A stretch of 64,000 bases of DNA from Candidatus Saccharicenans sp. (GTDB lineage: Bacteria > Acidobacteriota > Aminicenantia > Aminicenantales > Saccharicenantaceae), in NCBI GenBank assembly GCA_030018265.1, contig JASEFX010000003.1, positions 82,561 to 146,560 on the forward strand, written 5' to 3'. Positions 45,408 to 55,186 of the stretch are shown here, piece after piece. Numbering within the stretch: position 1 is the first letter of the stretch; every line of letters starts with the position of its first letter. Both the position numbers and the translations under genes were made by a program. The notes under the pieces are model-generated. The model had not been told where the DNA came from. It did not search any database and was given only the letters and a program-made list of their open reading frames with translations.

Positions 45408-46340
45408 ATGAAGCCAGAGAAGAGGGTTCTTTTCCATTTATCGTTCACAGTCATTTCGATTCTGATGCTGTCGGGACTTCTGGCCGCAGCCGGGGTTGAC
45501 AGCAAAATCAACCAGCTGGAAAACCAGCTGATGACCAGAATTTCCAGCCTGAAGGATTCCTTCGACGGCCTTCTGGGTCTGGCGGTAAAAGATCTGACCA
45601 CCGGCAGAACCTTTTTCCTCAACGAAAATGAAGTTTTTCCTCAGGCCAGCTCAATAAAAATAGCCATTCTGCTTGAGGTTCTGAAGCAGGCTGAAGAGAA
45701 TCGCCTGCGACTGGACGAATTTATCGAGTTGAAAGACGAGCATAAAGTTGGAGGAGGGCCGATTCTGGTTTACCTTGGCTATCCCTCGCTGAAAATTTCC
45801 ATCCGGGATCTCTGCGTTCTGATGATTGTTCTATCTGATAATACCGCCACCAATCTTCTCATCGAGCGGGTCGGCCAGGAATCAGTTAACAGAAGATTAG
45901 CCTCGCTCGGACTAAACCGGACAAGACTTCAACGCCGGATGATGGACCTGAAAGCCGCTGAAGAAGGTCGCGAAAACATTTCCACGCCAAAGGAAATGAT
46001 GATGCTTCTGGAAAAAGTCTGGCAGGAGAAAGTTCTTACGCCTGAAAACCGCCAGCTTTTCTTTGACCTTCTGTCATTGCCAAAGGACAGTCCTCTGCAG
46101 AAGGCCGTTCCTGAAGGAGTAAAAGTGGCCGACAAACCGGGAGAGCTCGAAGCCGTTCGCTGCGATTCCGGACTGGTCATCCTGAAGAAAAAGCCCTACA
46201 TCATATGCGTGATGACCACCTACCTGGGTCCGGATGAGGACGGAAATGACATCATCAGAAAAATAGGCAAGCTGGTCTACCGGCACTTCGACCGCCTGGA
46301 AAGGTCAAGCGAATACGGGCGAATTATTTCTGAAAAGTGA
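45408..46340 (+). CDS. Class A beta-lactamase-like serine hydrolase (penicilloyl-recognising fold)
   Basis: 310 residues with a signal peptide (cleavage near LLAAAG). Motif 1 SSIK with catalytic S81 and K84; motif 2 LSDNTATN. The third motif is DKPG instead of KTG, and the deacylating Glu of the omega loop (ExxLN) is not evident: the region reads GRENISTPKEM. So it is more likely a DD-peptidase or peptidase relative than an active penicillinase. It lies 35 bases after the lytic transglycosylase with GGAGGGG as SD, suggesting a murein role. Confidence 0.8.
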   Translation: MKPEKRVLFHLSFTVISILMLSGLLAAAGVDSKINQLENQLMTRISSLKDSFDGLLGLAVKDLTTGRTFFLNENEVFPQASSIKIAILLEVLKQAEENRLRLDEFIELKDEHKVGGGPILVYLGYPSLKISIRDLCVLMIVLSDNTATNLLIERVGQESVNRRLASLGLNRTRLQRRMMDLKAAEEGRENISTPKEMMMLLEKVWQEKVLTPENRQLFFDLLSLPKDSPLQKAVPEGVKVADKPGELEAVRCDSGLVILKKKPYIICVMTTYLGPDEDGNDIIRKIGKLVYRHFDRLERSSEYGRIISEK

Positions 46341-46352
46341 TTCCTTTGTATT

Positions 46353-47486
46353 TTACCATTCAGGAATAACCGGTTCCACTCCGAGTCCCGGTTTTTCAGA
46401 AAGTTTCCAGCGATCGCCATCAAGCGTCAGACCGCGGAATGGATCGTTGGTGACAAGTATGTTACCGTCGAGGTCAGCATAGTCGAAAAGCGGAGTCAGA
46501 GTGGCCGCGGCGGAAATGGCCAGGGAGCTTTCGATCATGCAACCTATCATCAATTTCAGACCGTGAGCCCGGGCCACAGAAACCATACGGAGAGCCTCCT
46601 GCAGGCCGCCGCATTTCATTAATTTTATGTTGATTCCGTGAAAGGCAGAAGCCAGCGCCGGAATATCTTTTACCTTATGCACACTTTCATCGGCAAAAAT
46701 AGGCACAGACACTCTTTCTTTAAGCCAGCGGTGGTCCTCAAGATTATCGGCCGGCATCGGTTGTTCCACAAACTCCACTCCCCTTTCGGCCAGCCAGTTA
46801 ATCATCTCCAGCGCCTGCTGGCGATCCTTCCAGCCCTCATTGGCGTCGACAATCAAGGGACGATCGGTAACCGCTCTGATCGCTTCTATGTGTTTCTTGT
46901 CATCCGGAACTCCGACCTTGATTTTGAGCCTCCTGAATGCCGGCGCGGCCAGAGCCGTTTTTTGCATTACCTCTGCTTCGTCTATGCCAATCGAATAAGT
47001 GGTCGGCAGGGTCTTTTCCGGATTCAGACCGAAAAACCGATATAGTGGAATCCCGAGATTCTTTCCTATCCAGTCCAGGATAGCCATATCCAGCGCGGCC
47101 TTGGCCGCATTCTGCCCGGGAGAGAGAGCTTCGAGTTCCTGCCAGCGATCCTGATATTCCCAGAAGTCTTTCTCCAGAACCGGCAACGCCCGCCGGATGA
47201 ACTCTTCATTGCTCTCGGCGCTTTCAGAATATCTGGGGATGGGCGCGGCCTCTCCGTAACCGGTAATTCCATCTTTTTCCAGGCGTACCAGGACGTTCCT
47301 TCTTGTCGTCCAGGTGCCGCGGGAAAGGGTCCAGGCCTGACGCAGCTTCAGCTCATAGATGGTGGTGGTAATCCTGAGAGAACCTCTTTTCGCCACCGAT
47401 TCCTTCCTGACAGTTTGCCGGCAATCAGCCAGAAAAGATGAGGCCACCAGCAATCCTCCGATTTTCAAAAAGTCTTTTCTTTTCAT
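46353..47486 (-). CDS. Exported L-Ala-D/L-Glu (dipeptide) epimerase, enolase superfamily
   Basis: 377 residues. N-terminus MKRKDFLKIGGLLVASSFLADC has a Tat-like KRKDFLK and a lipobox-like Cys, so the enzyme is probably exported and perhaps lipid-anchored. Enolase-superfamily residues: the K-x-K pair in RRLKIKVG, metal ligands in IVDANEGW, EFVEQPMP and FADESVH, and the second base in INIKLMKCGG. Family members epimerise dipeptides such as L-Ala-D-Glu released from murein. Its place between three murein genes agrees. Cytosolic versions are the norm; export is unusual. Confidence 0.82.
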   Translation of the reverse strand: MKRKDFLKIGGLLVASSFLADCRQTVRKESVAKRGSLRITTTIYELKLRQAWTLSRGTWTTRRNVLVRLEKDGITGYGEAAPIPRYSESAESNEEFIRRALPVLEKDFWEYQDRWQELEALSPGQNAAKAALDMAILDWIGKNLGIPLYRFFGLNPEKTLPTTYSIGIDEAEVMQKTALAAPAFRRLKIKVGVPDDKKHIEAIRAVTDRPLIVDANEGWKDRQQALEMINWLAERGVEFVEQPMPADNLEDHRWLKERVSVPIFADESVHKVKDIPALASAFHGINIKLMKCGGLQEALRMVSVARAHGLKLMIGCMIESSLAISAAATLTPLFDYADLDGNILVTNDPFRGLTLDGDRWKLSEKPGLGVEPVIPEW

Positions 47487-47506
47487 CCAGCCCTCCTGAG
47501 GCTTCT

Positions 47507-47535
47507 AATATAATAAATAAAAATTCGTTTGACAA
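47507..47535 (-). promoter_or_regulatory. Promoter of the dipeptide epimerase gene
   Basis: On the minus strand TTGTCA (47535-47530), 17 bases, TATATT (47512-47507); each box matches five of six consensus bases. The complementary strand of the same -35 reads TTGACA and might serve the divergent NlpC/P60 gene, although no well-spaced -10 follows it. Confidence 0.6.
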
Positions 47536-47609
47536 TTTAATTTCCGGTAACTTCTATATTTTTTTGCCAGAAGATATAGTATAAAATCAACCTGAAGGAG
47601 GAAATGGAG

Positions 47610-48518
47610 ATGAAAAGCAAAGCTATGGCTGTTGCCATCATGGCTATTCTTACCTTAACCTCAATCAGCTGTTCATCTGTCTCGGTGGGAAATCCAGCTG
47701 CCGGTGTGATCATTAATCCGGTGGAAAACATGTACTCAGGACCGGACGATGAACTTGACGTGGTCAGCCAGACCCTTCTCGGAACCAGCGTCAAAATTTT
47801 ACAGAGCAAACGGGATTCCAGAAAACAGGTCTGGTATGAAATAGAAACGCCTGACACCTATCACGGCTGGGTGCGTGGAAACGCCCTGAGGCTTTACCGG
47901 AGCGATGAAAAACCATACGCGGCAGAAGGGCAGGTTCTGGAAATCACCAGTCTGATCGCTTACCTTTATGAAACTCCTGACGTCACCAAAAAGAAGCCGC
48001 TTCTGTTCGCTCCGATCAGCTCTGTTCTGGCGCTGGAGAAATTTGAAGGCCGGTGGGGAGAAGTGCTGCTTCCCGACGGTCGCAAGGCTTTCATTCAGAT
48101 GGGAGACGGTCAGGTCAGAGAGGCCCCCTTCAAAAGACAGAGACTTTCGCCCGAGGAAATGGTGGACCTGGCCAGAAGGTTTCTCGGCCTTCCATATTTC
48201 TGGGGAGGAACGAGCCCTCTGGGCCTTGACTGTTCCGGATTTGTGCAGCTGATCTACCGGCTGAGCGGAGTGGAGATTTTAAGGGACGCTGACATCCAGT
48301 TCACCAGCTCCGGCTTGCTGGAGGTTCCACACGGTCAGGAAAGAACTGGCGACCTGGTTTTCTTCGGCCGCAACAGGATCACCCATGTCGGAATGATGAT
48401 AAACGAAAAAGAATTCATCCATGCCACCACTTACCAGAAGCCGGTAGTTCAGATTTCAGATCTGTATGATGAATACTGGCAGAATCTCTATAAGGGATGC
48501 CGGCGACCAGGAGACTGA
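47610..48518 (+). CDS. NlpC/P60 (C40) murein endopeptidase lipoprotein with SH3 domains
   Basis: 302 residues. Hydrophobic signal ending ISCSS, two SH3-like domains (about 30-160), then the C40 catalytic domain: GLDCSGFVQLIYRLSG with the nucleophilic Cys, RITHVGMMI with the His, and a following polar residue near HATTYQKP. It cuts gamma-D-Glu-diamino acid bonds in murein stem peptides. ATGs lie at 47604 and 47610; GGAGG (47597-47601) is 2 bases from the first and 8 from the second, so I chose the latter. Confidence 0.9.
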   Translation: MKSKAMAVAIMAILTLTSISCSSVSVGNPAAGVIINPVENMYSGPDDELDVVSQTLLGTSVKILQSKRDSRKQVWYEIETPDTYHGWVRGNALRLYRSDEKPYAAEGQVLEITSLIAYLYETPDVTKKKPLLFAPISSVLALEKFEGRWGEVLLPDGRKAFIQMGDGQVREAPFKRQRLSPEEMVDLARRFLGLPYFWGGTSPLGLDCSGFVQLIYRLSGVEILRDADIQFTSSGLLEVPHGQERTGDLVFFGRNRITHVGMMINEKEFIHATTYQKPVVQISDLYDEYWQNLYKGCRRPGD

Positions 48519-48609
48519 GTTCTTAAAAATGGAAATTATTAAATCAAAAGTACCGGGATCACCAAGAATAAATTTTGCTGTTCAATGAGCTGGCCTTAGC
48601 TTTACCACG

Positions 48610-48640
48610 ACAGGCAAAAGCAGCCTGTATGTTATTTTTA
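48610..48640 (+). terminator. Possible terminator after the NlpC/P60 gene
   Basis: ACAGGC (48610-48615) and GCCTGT (48623-48628) form a 6-bp stem, followed by the T-rich ATGTTATTTTTATC. It lies nearer to the end of rplQ; on the minus strand it has no U-tract. Confidence 0.35.
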
Positions 48641-48653
48641 TCAGTTATTTTTA

Positions 48654-49070
48654 TCAAGCTGTCTTTTTCGCCCTGGTTTTTTCCTTGTCTGATTTCTTAA
48701 TCTTTTTCTTGTACTCAGCTCCCAGAAGCTCAAGCATGGCCATCTGAGCGCCATCACCTGAACGCAGGCCGAGTTTGACGATTCTGGTATATCCACCCGG
48801 CCGCTCTTTGAAGCGCGGTCCAAGTTCCGAAAAAAGTTTCTGAACCACCGCTTCTTTCATCAGAAAAGCCAGAGCCTGACGACGGGCATGTAAGGTATTT
48901 CTTTTGGCCAGAGTGATCATCTTTTCAGCCAGCGGTCTGGCGGCTTTGGCTTTGGCCAGAGTGGTCTTGATTCTTTCCTTTTCCAGAAGAGAGGTTACCA
49001 GATTTCTGAGCAAAGCCCGACGATGGGCTGTGTCTCTCCTGAGTTGATAGCGTTTCACCCGGTGTCTCAT
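48654..49070 (-). CDS. rplQ: 50S ribosomal protein L17
   Basis: 138 residues with the L17 start [24 protein letters not shown] and [20 protein letters not shown]. It sits near the peptide exit tunnel. Start overlaps the rpoA stop by ATGA. The C-terminus adds a Lys/Glu-rich tail. Last gene of the long minus-strand ribosomal cluster. Confidence 0.98.
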   Translation of the reverse strand: MRHRVKRYQLRRDTAHRRALLRNLVTSLLEKERIKTTLAKAKAARPLAEKMITLAKRNTLHARRQALAFLMKEAVVQKLFSELGPRFKERPGGYTRIVKLGLRSGDGAQMAMLELLGAEYKKKIKKSDKEKTRAKKTA

Positions 49071-50098
49071 GCTTCCAGCTCCTTATCGCTTTTGCTCTGC
49101 TTGATTAATGTCTGAACCTGCTCCAGCAATCTGGGATGCAATTCCAGATTCAATCCCAATCCCAGACTGGCCAGTTTCTCCTTTATTTCATTAAGAGATT
49201 TGCGGCCAAAATTCTTTGTTTGAAGCAGCTGGTCCTCAGTTCTCTGAACCAGTTCATACACATAAGTGATTCCAGCAGCCCTGAGGCAATTGCTGGCTCT
49301 GACTGATAGCTCCAGATGGTCGATGGTGCTGGCCAGAACTTCTGCCTTGTCCAGATGGGGTATCTCTTTTCCAGGCGCGACCACCTCCTTTTCCACCGGC
49401 TCGTCAACGATATTCAGGAAGATGGTCATATGGTCTCGCATGAGTTTTGCCGCCCGGGAAAGAGCTTCAGTAGGTCTGATGGCTCCGTTGGTCCAGATTT
49501 CCAGAGTCAGGCTTTCATAGTCGACTCTTTTTCCCACTCTGGCCGGTTCCACCGTATAATTAACCTTAAGAACCGGGGAATGGGATGAATCAAGCGGGAT
49601 AAAGTCTACGCTCAGCTCGCTGTCAAAATTCTGATCGGCCGTCACGTAACCGCGGTTATTCTTAACCACCATTTCCATTTCCAGTTTGCCGTCCTCATCC
49701 AGGGTGGCAATATGAATGTCAGGCTTCAGTATTTCCACGTCAGAATCATGGACGATATCACCCGATTTCACTTCAGCCGGACCGGAAATTTTCAGCGTCA
49801 TTCTTCTGGGCTCGTTGACTTTAAGCTTCAGCGGAATCGATTTAAGGTTGAGGATTATGTGAGTGACATCCTCAACCACTCCCGGAATGGTGGAAAATTC
49901 ATGCAGGACACCCGCTATCCTGACCGCGGTGATGGCTGCCCCGGGGATCGAGGACAACAGAATTCTTCTGAGCGAATTCCCGACGGTGATGCCGTAACCC
50001 CGTTCAAACGGCTGCGCTTGAAAACGGCCGTAAGTATCGCTCAGTGTTTCATAATCGCACTCTAAGAATCTTGGTCTCTGGAAACCAAGTTCAGTCAT
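49067..50098 (-). CDS. rpoA: RNA polymerase alpha subunit
   Basis: 343 residues. The N-terminal dimerisation domain has [26 protein letters not shown] (first 20 quoted residues span the conserved core) and [10 protein letters not shown]; the C-terminal domain (about 250-320) has [15 protein letters not shown] and [14 protein letters not shown], which binds UP elements and activators. Between rpsD and rplQ, the normal alpha-operon position. GAAGGAGG precedes the ATG, and a hairpin lies in the 44-base gap upstream. Confidence 0.98.
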   Translation of the reverse strand: MTELGFQRPRFLECDYETLSDTYGRFQAQPFERGYGITVGNSLRRILLSSIPGAAITAVRIAGVLHEFSTIPGVVEDVTHIILNLKSIPLKLKVNEPRRMTLKISGPAEVKSGDIVHDSDVEILKPDIHIATLDEDGKLEMEMVVKNNRGYVTADQNFDSELSVDFIPLDSSHSPVLKVNYTVEPARVGKRVDYESLTLEIWTNGAIRPTEALSRAAKLMRDHMTIFLNIVDEPVEKEVVAPGKEIPHLDKAEVLASTIDHLELSVRASNCLRAAGITYVYELVQRTEDQLLQTKNFGRKSLNEIKEKLASLGLGLNLELHPRLLEQVQTLIKQSKSDKELEA

Positions 50099-50110
50099 GG
50101 TTCCTCCTTC

Positions 50111-50143
50111 ACGGGAAGGACAGGTCTAAGGCACCTTCCCCGT
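50111..50143 (-). other. Hairpin between rpsD and rpoA
   Basis: On the minus strand ACGGGGAAGG starts at the rpsD stop and pairs with CCTTCCCGT (one bulged G, 9 base pairs, 14-base loop), ending just before the rpoA SD. It has no U-tract. It may be an mRNA stability or regulatory element; ribosomal protein S4 is the usual alpha-operon regulator, but its target is normally ahead of rpsM. Confidence 0.45.
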
Positions 50144-50769
50144 TATTTCGAATAAAGCTCAACCACCAGATGCTCTTCAACCGGAATGGTGATATCCTGT
50201 CTGGTGGGCAGGGCTACCACTTTCCCCTGGCAGTTATCCCAGTCCGCCTGCAGCCAGCCGGGAAGAGTTTTACTGCGGTTAGCTTCCACAACTGCCTTAA
50301 AATTCTCGTTCTTAACGGATCCGGGTTTTAAAGCCACCACGTCTCCCACCTCGACCACGTAAGAAGGTATGGTCACTTTCTGATCATTTACCAGGATATG
50401 CCCGTGGGTAATTATCTGCCTGGCATGCGCTCTGGAAAGGGCCAGCCCCATAAGATAGACAACATTATCCAGCCTTCTTTCGAGCAACGTCAGCAGATTC
50501 TCACCGGTTATTCCTTTCATCTTTTCCGCCCGCTCAAAGAATAAACGGAACTGTCTCTCTGAAATACCATAAAATCTTTTCAGCTTCTGTTTCTCTCTGA
50601 GCTGCAGCGCATAACCGAGCACTCTCTTTCTCATCCGTCCATGTGGACCGGGAGCGTACGGACGTCTCTCCAGCGGGCATTTATCGGTCAGGCACTTATT
50701 GCCTTTCAAAAAAAGCTTGGTTCTTTCCGTGCGACAAAGTCGGCAATCAGGTCCAGAATATTTCGCCAT
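50143..50769 (-). CDS. rpsD: 30S ribosomal protein S4
   Basis: 208 residues: [20 protein letters not shown] start, with a CxxC (and further Cys at the KCLTDKCPL segment) zinc-type N-terminus, then the S4 RNA-binding motif [24 protein letters not shown] 16S assembly initiator and fidelity protein. This is the Cys-containing (C+) form of S4. Confidence 0.98.
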   Translation of the reverse strand: MAKYSGPDCRLCRTERTKLFLKGNKCLTDKCPLERRPYAPGPHGRMRKRVLGYALQLREKQKLKRFYGISERQFRLFFERAEKMKGITGENLLTLLERRLDNVVYLMGLALSRAHARQIITHGHILVNDQKVTIPSYVVEVGDVVALKPGSVKNENFKAVVEANRSKTLPGWLQADWDNCQGKVVALPTRQDITIPVEEHLVVELYSK

Positions 50770-50781
50770 GATATCTCTCCT

Positions 50782-51168
50782 TTATACTCTCCTTCTTCTT
50801 GGCTGTCGGCAGCCATTGTGGGGAATCGGAGTCACATCCCGGATAGACTTGATTTCAAGTCCGGCAGCCTGAAGTGCCCGGATGGCTGACTCACGTCCGG
50901 CACCTGGCCCTTTAACTCTGACATCCACATAGCGAACACCGTGTTCTCTGGCTTTGCTGGCCACTTCCCTGGCCGCCAGCTGAGCGGCAAAAGGAGTGCC
51001 TTTTCTGGCTCCTTTGAACCCGGAGGTGCCGGAACTGGCCCAGCAGATGGTGTTGCCCTGCTGGTCGGTTATGGTAATTATGGTGTTGTTAAAAGTTGAT
51101 TGGATACTAGCCACTCCGTAGGTAACTTCCCTTTTAACTTTTTTCTTTTTTGTCCTGGCTTTTGCCAT
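50782..51168 (-). CDS. rpsK: 30S ribosomal protein S11
   Basis: 128 residues. Family blocks [39 protein letters not shown] and [20 protein letters not shown] at the C-terminus. Platform protein contacting mRNA near the Shine-Dalgarno helix. Lies 17 bases after rpsM. Confidence 0.98.
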   Translation of the reverse strand: MAKARTKKKKVKREVTYGVASIQSTFNNTIITITDQQGNTICWASSGTSGFKGARKGTPFAAQLAAREVASKAREHGVRYVDVRVKGPGAGRESAIRALQAAGLEIKSIRDVTPIPHNGCRQPRRRRV

Positions 51169-51185
51169 GAAATCTCTCCCTCAAA

Positions 51186-51566
51186 TCAGGCTTTCTTCTC
51201 TTTAAGTTTCTTTATTCGCTGTCCGCGCGGTCCCTTTCGGGTGCGGGCATTGGTTCTGGTTCTCTGACCTCTGACCGGAAGGTTGCGTTTATGGCGCAAT
51301 CCGCGGTAGCAACCGATGTCGATCAACCGCTTGATATTCTGAGCCACTTCCTTCCTGAGTTCGCCCTCAACTTTTTCCCTCTTCTCGATAATCTGGCGAA
51401 TTTTGTTAATCTCCTCTTCAGTCAGATCCTTAACTTTCTTGTTCCTGTCAACCCGGGCTTCCTCCAGGATTTTGATGGCTTTGGACCTTCCGATTCCGTA
51501 AATATAGGTCAAGCCGATTTCAACCCTTTTTTCCGATGGAAGTGTGACACCTGCTATTCTTGCCAT
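51186..51566 (-). CDS. rpsM: 30S ribosomal protein S13
   Basis: 126 residues: [26 protein letters not shown] start, H2TH motif, [19 protein letters not shown] and [11 protein letters not shown] tail. Head protein bridging to 5S/L5 and the P-site tRNA. First of the rpsM-rpsK-rpsD-rpoA-rplQ group. Confidence 0.98.
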   Translation of the reverse strand: MARIAGVTLPSEKRVEIGLTYIYGIGRSKAIKILEEARVDRNKKVKDLTEEEINKIRQIIEKREKVEGELRKEVAQNIKRLIDIGCYRGLRHKRNLPVRGQRTRTNARTRKGPRGQRIKKLKEKKA

Positions 51567-51577
51567 GGTCTCCTCTT

Positions 51578-51691
51578 TTATCCTTGTCTTTGTTTATGTT
51601 TGGGGTTTGAGCAGATAACTCTAACCACCCCTTTTCTTCTTACGATTTTACAATTGCGGCAAATCCTCTTAACCGATGCTCTAACCTTCAT
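51578..51691 (-). CDS. rpmJ: 50S ribosomal protein L36
   Basis: 37 codons from an ATG at 51691: [20 protein letters not shown] followed by [17 protein letters not shown]. The zinc ligands C11, C14, C27 and H32 are all present, so this is the zinc-binding (C+) form. Eight bases after infA, with GAGGTG as SD. Too short for usual ORF cut-offs but unmistakable. Confidence 0.97.
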   Translation of the reverse strand: MKVRASVKRICRNCKIVRRKGVVRVICSNPKHKQRQG

Positions 51692-51699
51692 CTTGCACC

Positions 51700-51918
51700 T
51701 CACTTAAACCTGTAAGTGATACGCCCTTTGGTTAAATCATAAGGCGATATTTCCACCAGCACCCTGTCTCCGGGCATGATCCGGATGAAATTCTTTCTCA
51801 TACGGCCGGAGATATGGGCCAGAATAACATGTTTATTGGCCAGCTCTACTTTGAACATGGCGTTGGGCAGACTTTCCAGCACAACTCCTTCAATTTCAAA
51901 CACGTCAGTCTTAGGCAT
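51700..51918 (-). CDS. infA: Translation initiation factor IF-1
   Basis: 72 residues, single S1-like OB fold: [39 protein letters not shown] and [12 protein letters not shown]. Blocks the A site during initiation. Its start overlaps the map stop by 8 bases. Confidence 0.98.
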   Translation of the reverse strand: MPKTDVFEIEGVVLESLPNAMFKVELANKHVILAHISGRMRKNFIRIMPGDRVLVEISPYDLTKGRITYRFK

Positions 51919-52702
51919 TGGCTCTGCTCCCGACGTTCAGCCAGCTGGCATTTCCACTGTCCAGGGTGAGAATTTCCACACCCCGGTCCGTCAATGCCAC
52001 CGTATGTTCATAGTGAGCTGAAAGGCTTCTATCCCTGGTAACCGCCGTCCAGCCGTCCTCCAGGATTTCAATCTCCCAGTTTCCGGCGGCAATCATCGGC
52101 TCGATAGCCAGGGTTAAGCCTTTCTTTAATTTTGGCCCATGTCCCGGCAGTCCGAAATTTGGCACCTGTGGTTCCTCATGCAGACTCCGTCCGATGCCGT
52201 GTCCGACAAAAGCTCTGATGACCGAAAATCCCGCTGCTTCCACTTCTTTCTGAATGGCCGCAGAAACGTCAGACAATCTGTTTCCAGCTTTCAACTCGCT
52301 CAACCCGCTGAAGAAAGCTTTCTCCGCCACTTCTATCAGCCGGAGAGCCTGTTCAGATACCTTTCCAACGGGCACCGTCAGAGCAGCGTCACCATAAAAC
52401 CCTTCATAGACGACGCCAAAATCAAGACTGACTATGTCTCCTTCCTTCAACCGTCGGCTGGAAGGAATGCCGTGAACAATCTCTTCGTTTATCGAAACGC
52501 ATAGAGAAGCCGGATAACCGCGGTAGCCCTTGAAAGCTGGAATGGCACCCAGCTCGCGCGCCCGGCTCTCCGCATAGAGGTCAAGTTCTCTGGTTTCCAG
52601 ACCGGGTCTTATCATCTGCTTCAATTCTGACAGAATTCTGGCCACAATCTGAGAACTCTTTCTCATCATTTCTATCTCAGCTTCAGATTTATAAACGATC
52701 AT
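51911..52702 (-). CDS. map: Methionine aminopeptidase, type I
   Basis: 263 residues. The five metal ligands are seen: D in [17 protein letters not shown] (two Asp), H in [13 protein letters not shown] in LAIEPMI and E in [11 protein letters not shown]. Removes the initiator Met from new proteins. The usual bacterial position between adk and infA. Confidence 0.97.
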   Translation of the reverse strand: MIVYKSEAEIEMMRKSSQIVARILSELKQMIRPGLETRELDLYAESRARELGAIPAFKGYRGYPASLCVSINEEIVHGIPSSRRLKEGDIVSLDFGVVYEGFYGDAALTVPVGKVSEQALRLIEVAEKAFFSGLSELKAGNRLSDVSAAIQKEVEAAGFSVIRAFVGHGIGRSLHEEPQVPNFGLPGHGPKLKKGLTLAIEPMIAAGNWEIEILEDGWTAVTRDRSLSAHYEHTVALTDRGVEILTLDSGNASWLNVGSRANA

Positions 52703-52725
52703 TTCCGCTTCGATTTGCCCTGATT

Positions 52726-53361
52726 TTAATTCAGCCTGCTATCGATTACTGATTTTACTTCCCGGAAGACTTCCTCCGGGGTTTTCTCTCCATCGATTCT
52801 GAAAAGGACCCCTTTCTTTGAGTAATACTCGATAAGGGGTCCGATTGTTTCCCGATAAATCCTGAAGCGCTGGCTGACGACTTCAGGACGGTCGTCATTT
52901 CTAACAGTCAGTCTGGCACCGCAGGCCTGGCACTGACTGAGTTTATTATTATTTATATTATACACAGTTCCGCACTGAAGGCAAACCAGCCTGCCGGCCA
53001 GCCTCTGTTTTAAAGCCTCTTCAGAAACCTGGATTTCTATGGCTATCTCAGGCCGGCTGCCGTCTACTTTTTCCAGCAAAATAGCCTGATTCAGAGTTCT
53101 GGGAAAACCGTCGAGGACATAGCCCCGCTTACAGTCAGGCTGAGCGATTCTGCTCCGGACTATCTCCAGCACAATGTCGTCAGCCACCAGTTCTCCAGCT
53201 TCCATGATTTTTTTAACTATCTTTCCCAGTGCCGTATCCTTTTCCACCTCGAGACGCAGGAGATCGCCGGTAGAAATCCTCGGGAAACCATAGTGGCGTT
53301 CTATCATCTCGCCCTGCGTTCCCTTGCCGCTGCCGGCCGGTCCCAGGAGGATTATCCTCAT
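52726..53361 (-). CDS. adk: Adenylate kinase with zinc LID
   Basis: 211 residues. P-loop LLGPAGSGKGTQ, GDLLR, DGFPRT and the LID with four cysteines (CLQCGTVYN and CQACGARL), which bind structural zinc as in Gram-positive and many anaerobic Adk. Equilibrates AMP + ATP with 2 ADP. Start overlaps the secY stop by ATGA. Confidence 0.98.
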   Translation of the reverse strand: MRIILLGPAGSGKGTQGEMIERHYGFPRISTGDLLRLEVEKDTALGKIVKKIMEAGELVADDIVLEIVRSRIAQPDCKRGYVLDGFPRTLNQAILLEKVDGSRPEIAIEIQVSEEALKQRLAGRLVCLQCGTVYNINNNKLSQCQACGARLTVRNDDRPEVVSQRFRIYRETIGPLIEYYSKKGVLFRIDGEKTPEEVFREVKSVIDSRLN

Positions 53362-54740
53362 CCCCTTCTCCCTCTAATACGACCGCTTCTCAGGAAGCCG
53401 TCGTAATGACGCATGACCAGCTGGGCTTCAATCTGCTGGAGAGTATCCATGGCCACACCAACCACAATCAGAATTGAAGTTCCGCCAAAGTAAAAATCTA
53501 CATTCAAACCCTGAGTAAACCATTTCGGCAGGTTGGCTTCAAGGAAAGGACCGATCCAGGGCAGCGCGCCCACTTTGAAACCGGTCATGAGAAATTCAGG
53601 CAAAATGGCAATGGCTGCCAGATAAACCGCTCCAACCAGTGTTATCCGGCTTAAAACTTCATCTATGTAATCAGCCGTGTTTTTACCGGGCCTGATTCCG
53701 GGGATAAAACCGCCGTATTTCTGAAGGTTTTCGGCCACGTCGTTCGGATTGAAAATAATCGAGACGTAAAAGTAAGTGAAAAAGATAATTGAAGCAATGT
53801 ATATCAGATTGTAAAGCGGCATGCCCATGCCGAACTGTCTGGCTATCATCTGAAGAATCGGAGCGTTGGAAAAATTGGCTAAGGTAGCCGGAATGGTGAT
53901 GATGGATGCCGCAAAAATGATGGGAATAACACCACCGGTGTTAACCCTTAACGGAAGATGGGTGCTCTGACCGCCATAAACCTTCCGGCCTATTACCCTT
54001 TTCGCGTAAGAAACCGGTATCCGTCGCTGACCCCTTTCGACAAAAATTATAAATGCGATCACCGCCAGCATCAGCACCCCGAGGAAAATAATCCGCAGGG
54101 GGTCCATATTGCCTGTCCGCAATCCTGTAACCAGGCTGTTGATACCGCTGGGCAGGCCAACCACTATTCCCGCAAAGATAATCAACGAGATGCCGTTGCC
54201 TATTCCCCGTTCGGAGATCTGTTCTCCCAGCCACATGATAAAGGTGGTGCCGGTGGTCAGCGTCAGCATCGTCAGCAACCTGAATCCCCAGCCAGGATTG
54301 GGAACAATCTTCGCGCCGGTCGGGCTGGTCAGGCTTTCAAGGAATATGGCGATTCCAAATGATTGAATCAAACAGATGACCAGCGTCCCGTACCTTGTAT
54401 ACTGGGTGATTTTCTTTCGCCCCAGCTCGCCTTCTTTGGAGAGTCTCTCGAGATAGGGCCAGACCACAGTCAGCAGCTGCAGTATGATCGAGGCGCTGAT
54501 GTAGGGCATGATGCCGAGCGCAAAGATAGTCATCCTGGACATGGCTCTTCCGGAGAACAGGTCGTAGAACCCGAGAATTGAGCCTTTCTGAGTCTGCCAG
54601 AACTCAGCCAGAGCGTCGGCGCTCACGCCGGGGTTAGGAATCTGCGCCCCGATGCGATAAACCGCCAGAAGCAGAAGTGTGTAGATGACCCTTTTCCTGA
54701 GGTCAGGAATACTGAAAATGTTGCGAATGCTTTCTAACAT
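53358..54740 (-). CDS. secY: Protein translocase subunit SecY
   Basis: 460 residues, ten membrane helices. RIGAQIPNPGVSADAL near helix 1, SGRAMSRMTIFALGIMPYI in the plug region, GIGNGISLIIFAGI and a C-terminal MRHYDGFLRSGRIRGRRG. Central channel of the Sec system. Translation starts on the rplO stop (TAATG). Confidence 0.98.
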   Translation of the reverse strand: MLESIRNIFSIPDLRKRVIYTLLLLAVYRIGAQIPNPGVSADALAEFWQTQKGSILGFYDLFSGRAMSRMTIFALGIMPYISASIILQLLTVVWPYLERLSKEGELGRKKITQYTRYGTLVICLIQSFGIAIFLESLTSPTGAKIVPNPGWGFRLLTMLTLTTGTTFIMWLGEQISERGIGNGISLIIFAGIVVGLPSGINSLVTGLRTGNMDPLRIIFLGVLMLAVIAFIIFVERGQRRIPVSYAKRVIGRKVYGGQSTHLPLRVNTGGVIPIIFAASIITIPATLANFSNAPILQMIARQFGMGMPLYNLIYIASIIFFTYFYVSIIFNPNDVAENLQKYGGFIPGIRPGKNTADYIDEVLSRITLVGAVYLAAIAILPEFLMTGFKVGALPWIGPFLEANLPKWFTQGLNVDFYFGGTSILIVVGVAMDTLQQIEAQLVMRHYDGFLRSGRIRGRRG

Positions 54741-55186
54741 TATTCTTTCCCGATAACGATGGCTTTGCCCCCGCTTTCTTCAATCTTTTTGATCGCGGAT
54801 TGAGAGAAAGCATGAGCTTTTATGGTTTTCGGTGAGGACAAATCCCCCCGGCCAAGGACCTTCACGAGTTCTGATTCGGAGTGAATCAGACGATGTTCCA
54901 CCATTTCTTTCAACCCGATTTCGTTCAGTGGAAGTTTGTCCAGCCGGTCGAGATTAACTTCGGTGTATTCAACCCTGAATTTGTTAGTAAACCCGCGCTT
55001 TGGAAGACGCCGGTGAAGCGGCATCTGTCCGCCCTCAAAGCCCCATTTCCTCTTGTAACCGGCTCCGGCCTTCTGTCCCTTATGACCGCGCCCGGCGGTT
55101 TTCCCAAGACCGGAGCCCGGTCCCCGACCGCGCCTTTTATCGCTCTTCCTGGCACCCTGAGCTGGTTTCAATTTACTGAGATTCAT
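54740..55186 (-). CDS. rplO: 50S ribosomal protein L15
   Basis: 148 residues. The [20 protein letters not shown] loop, [18 protein letters not shown] and a C-terminal AIVIGKE-type globular part. Late-assembly 23S protein. Overlaps rpmD by ATGA and secY by one base. Confidence 0.98.
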   Translation of the reverse strand: MNLSKLKPAQGARKSDKRRGRGPGSGLGKTAGRGHKGQKAGAGYKRKWGFEGGQMPLHRRLPKRGFTNKFRVEYTEVNLDRLDKLPLNEIGLKEMVEHRLIHSESELVKVLGRGDLSSPKTIKAHAFSQSAIKKIEESGGKAIVIGKE

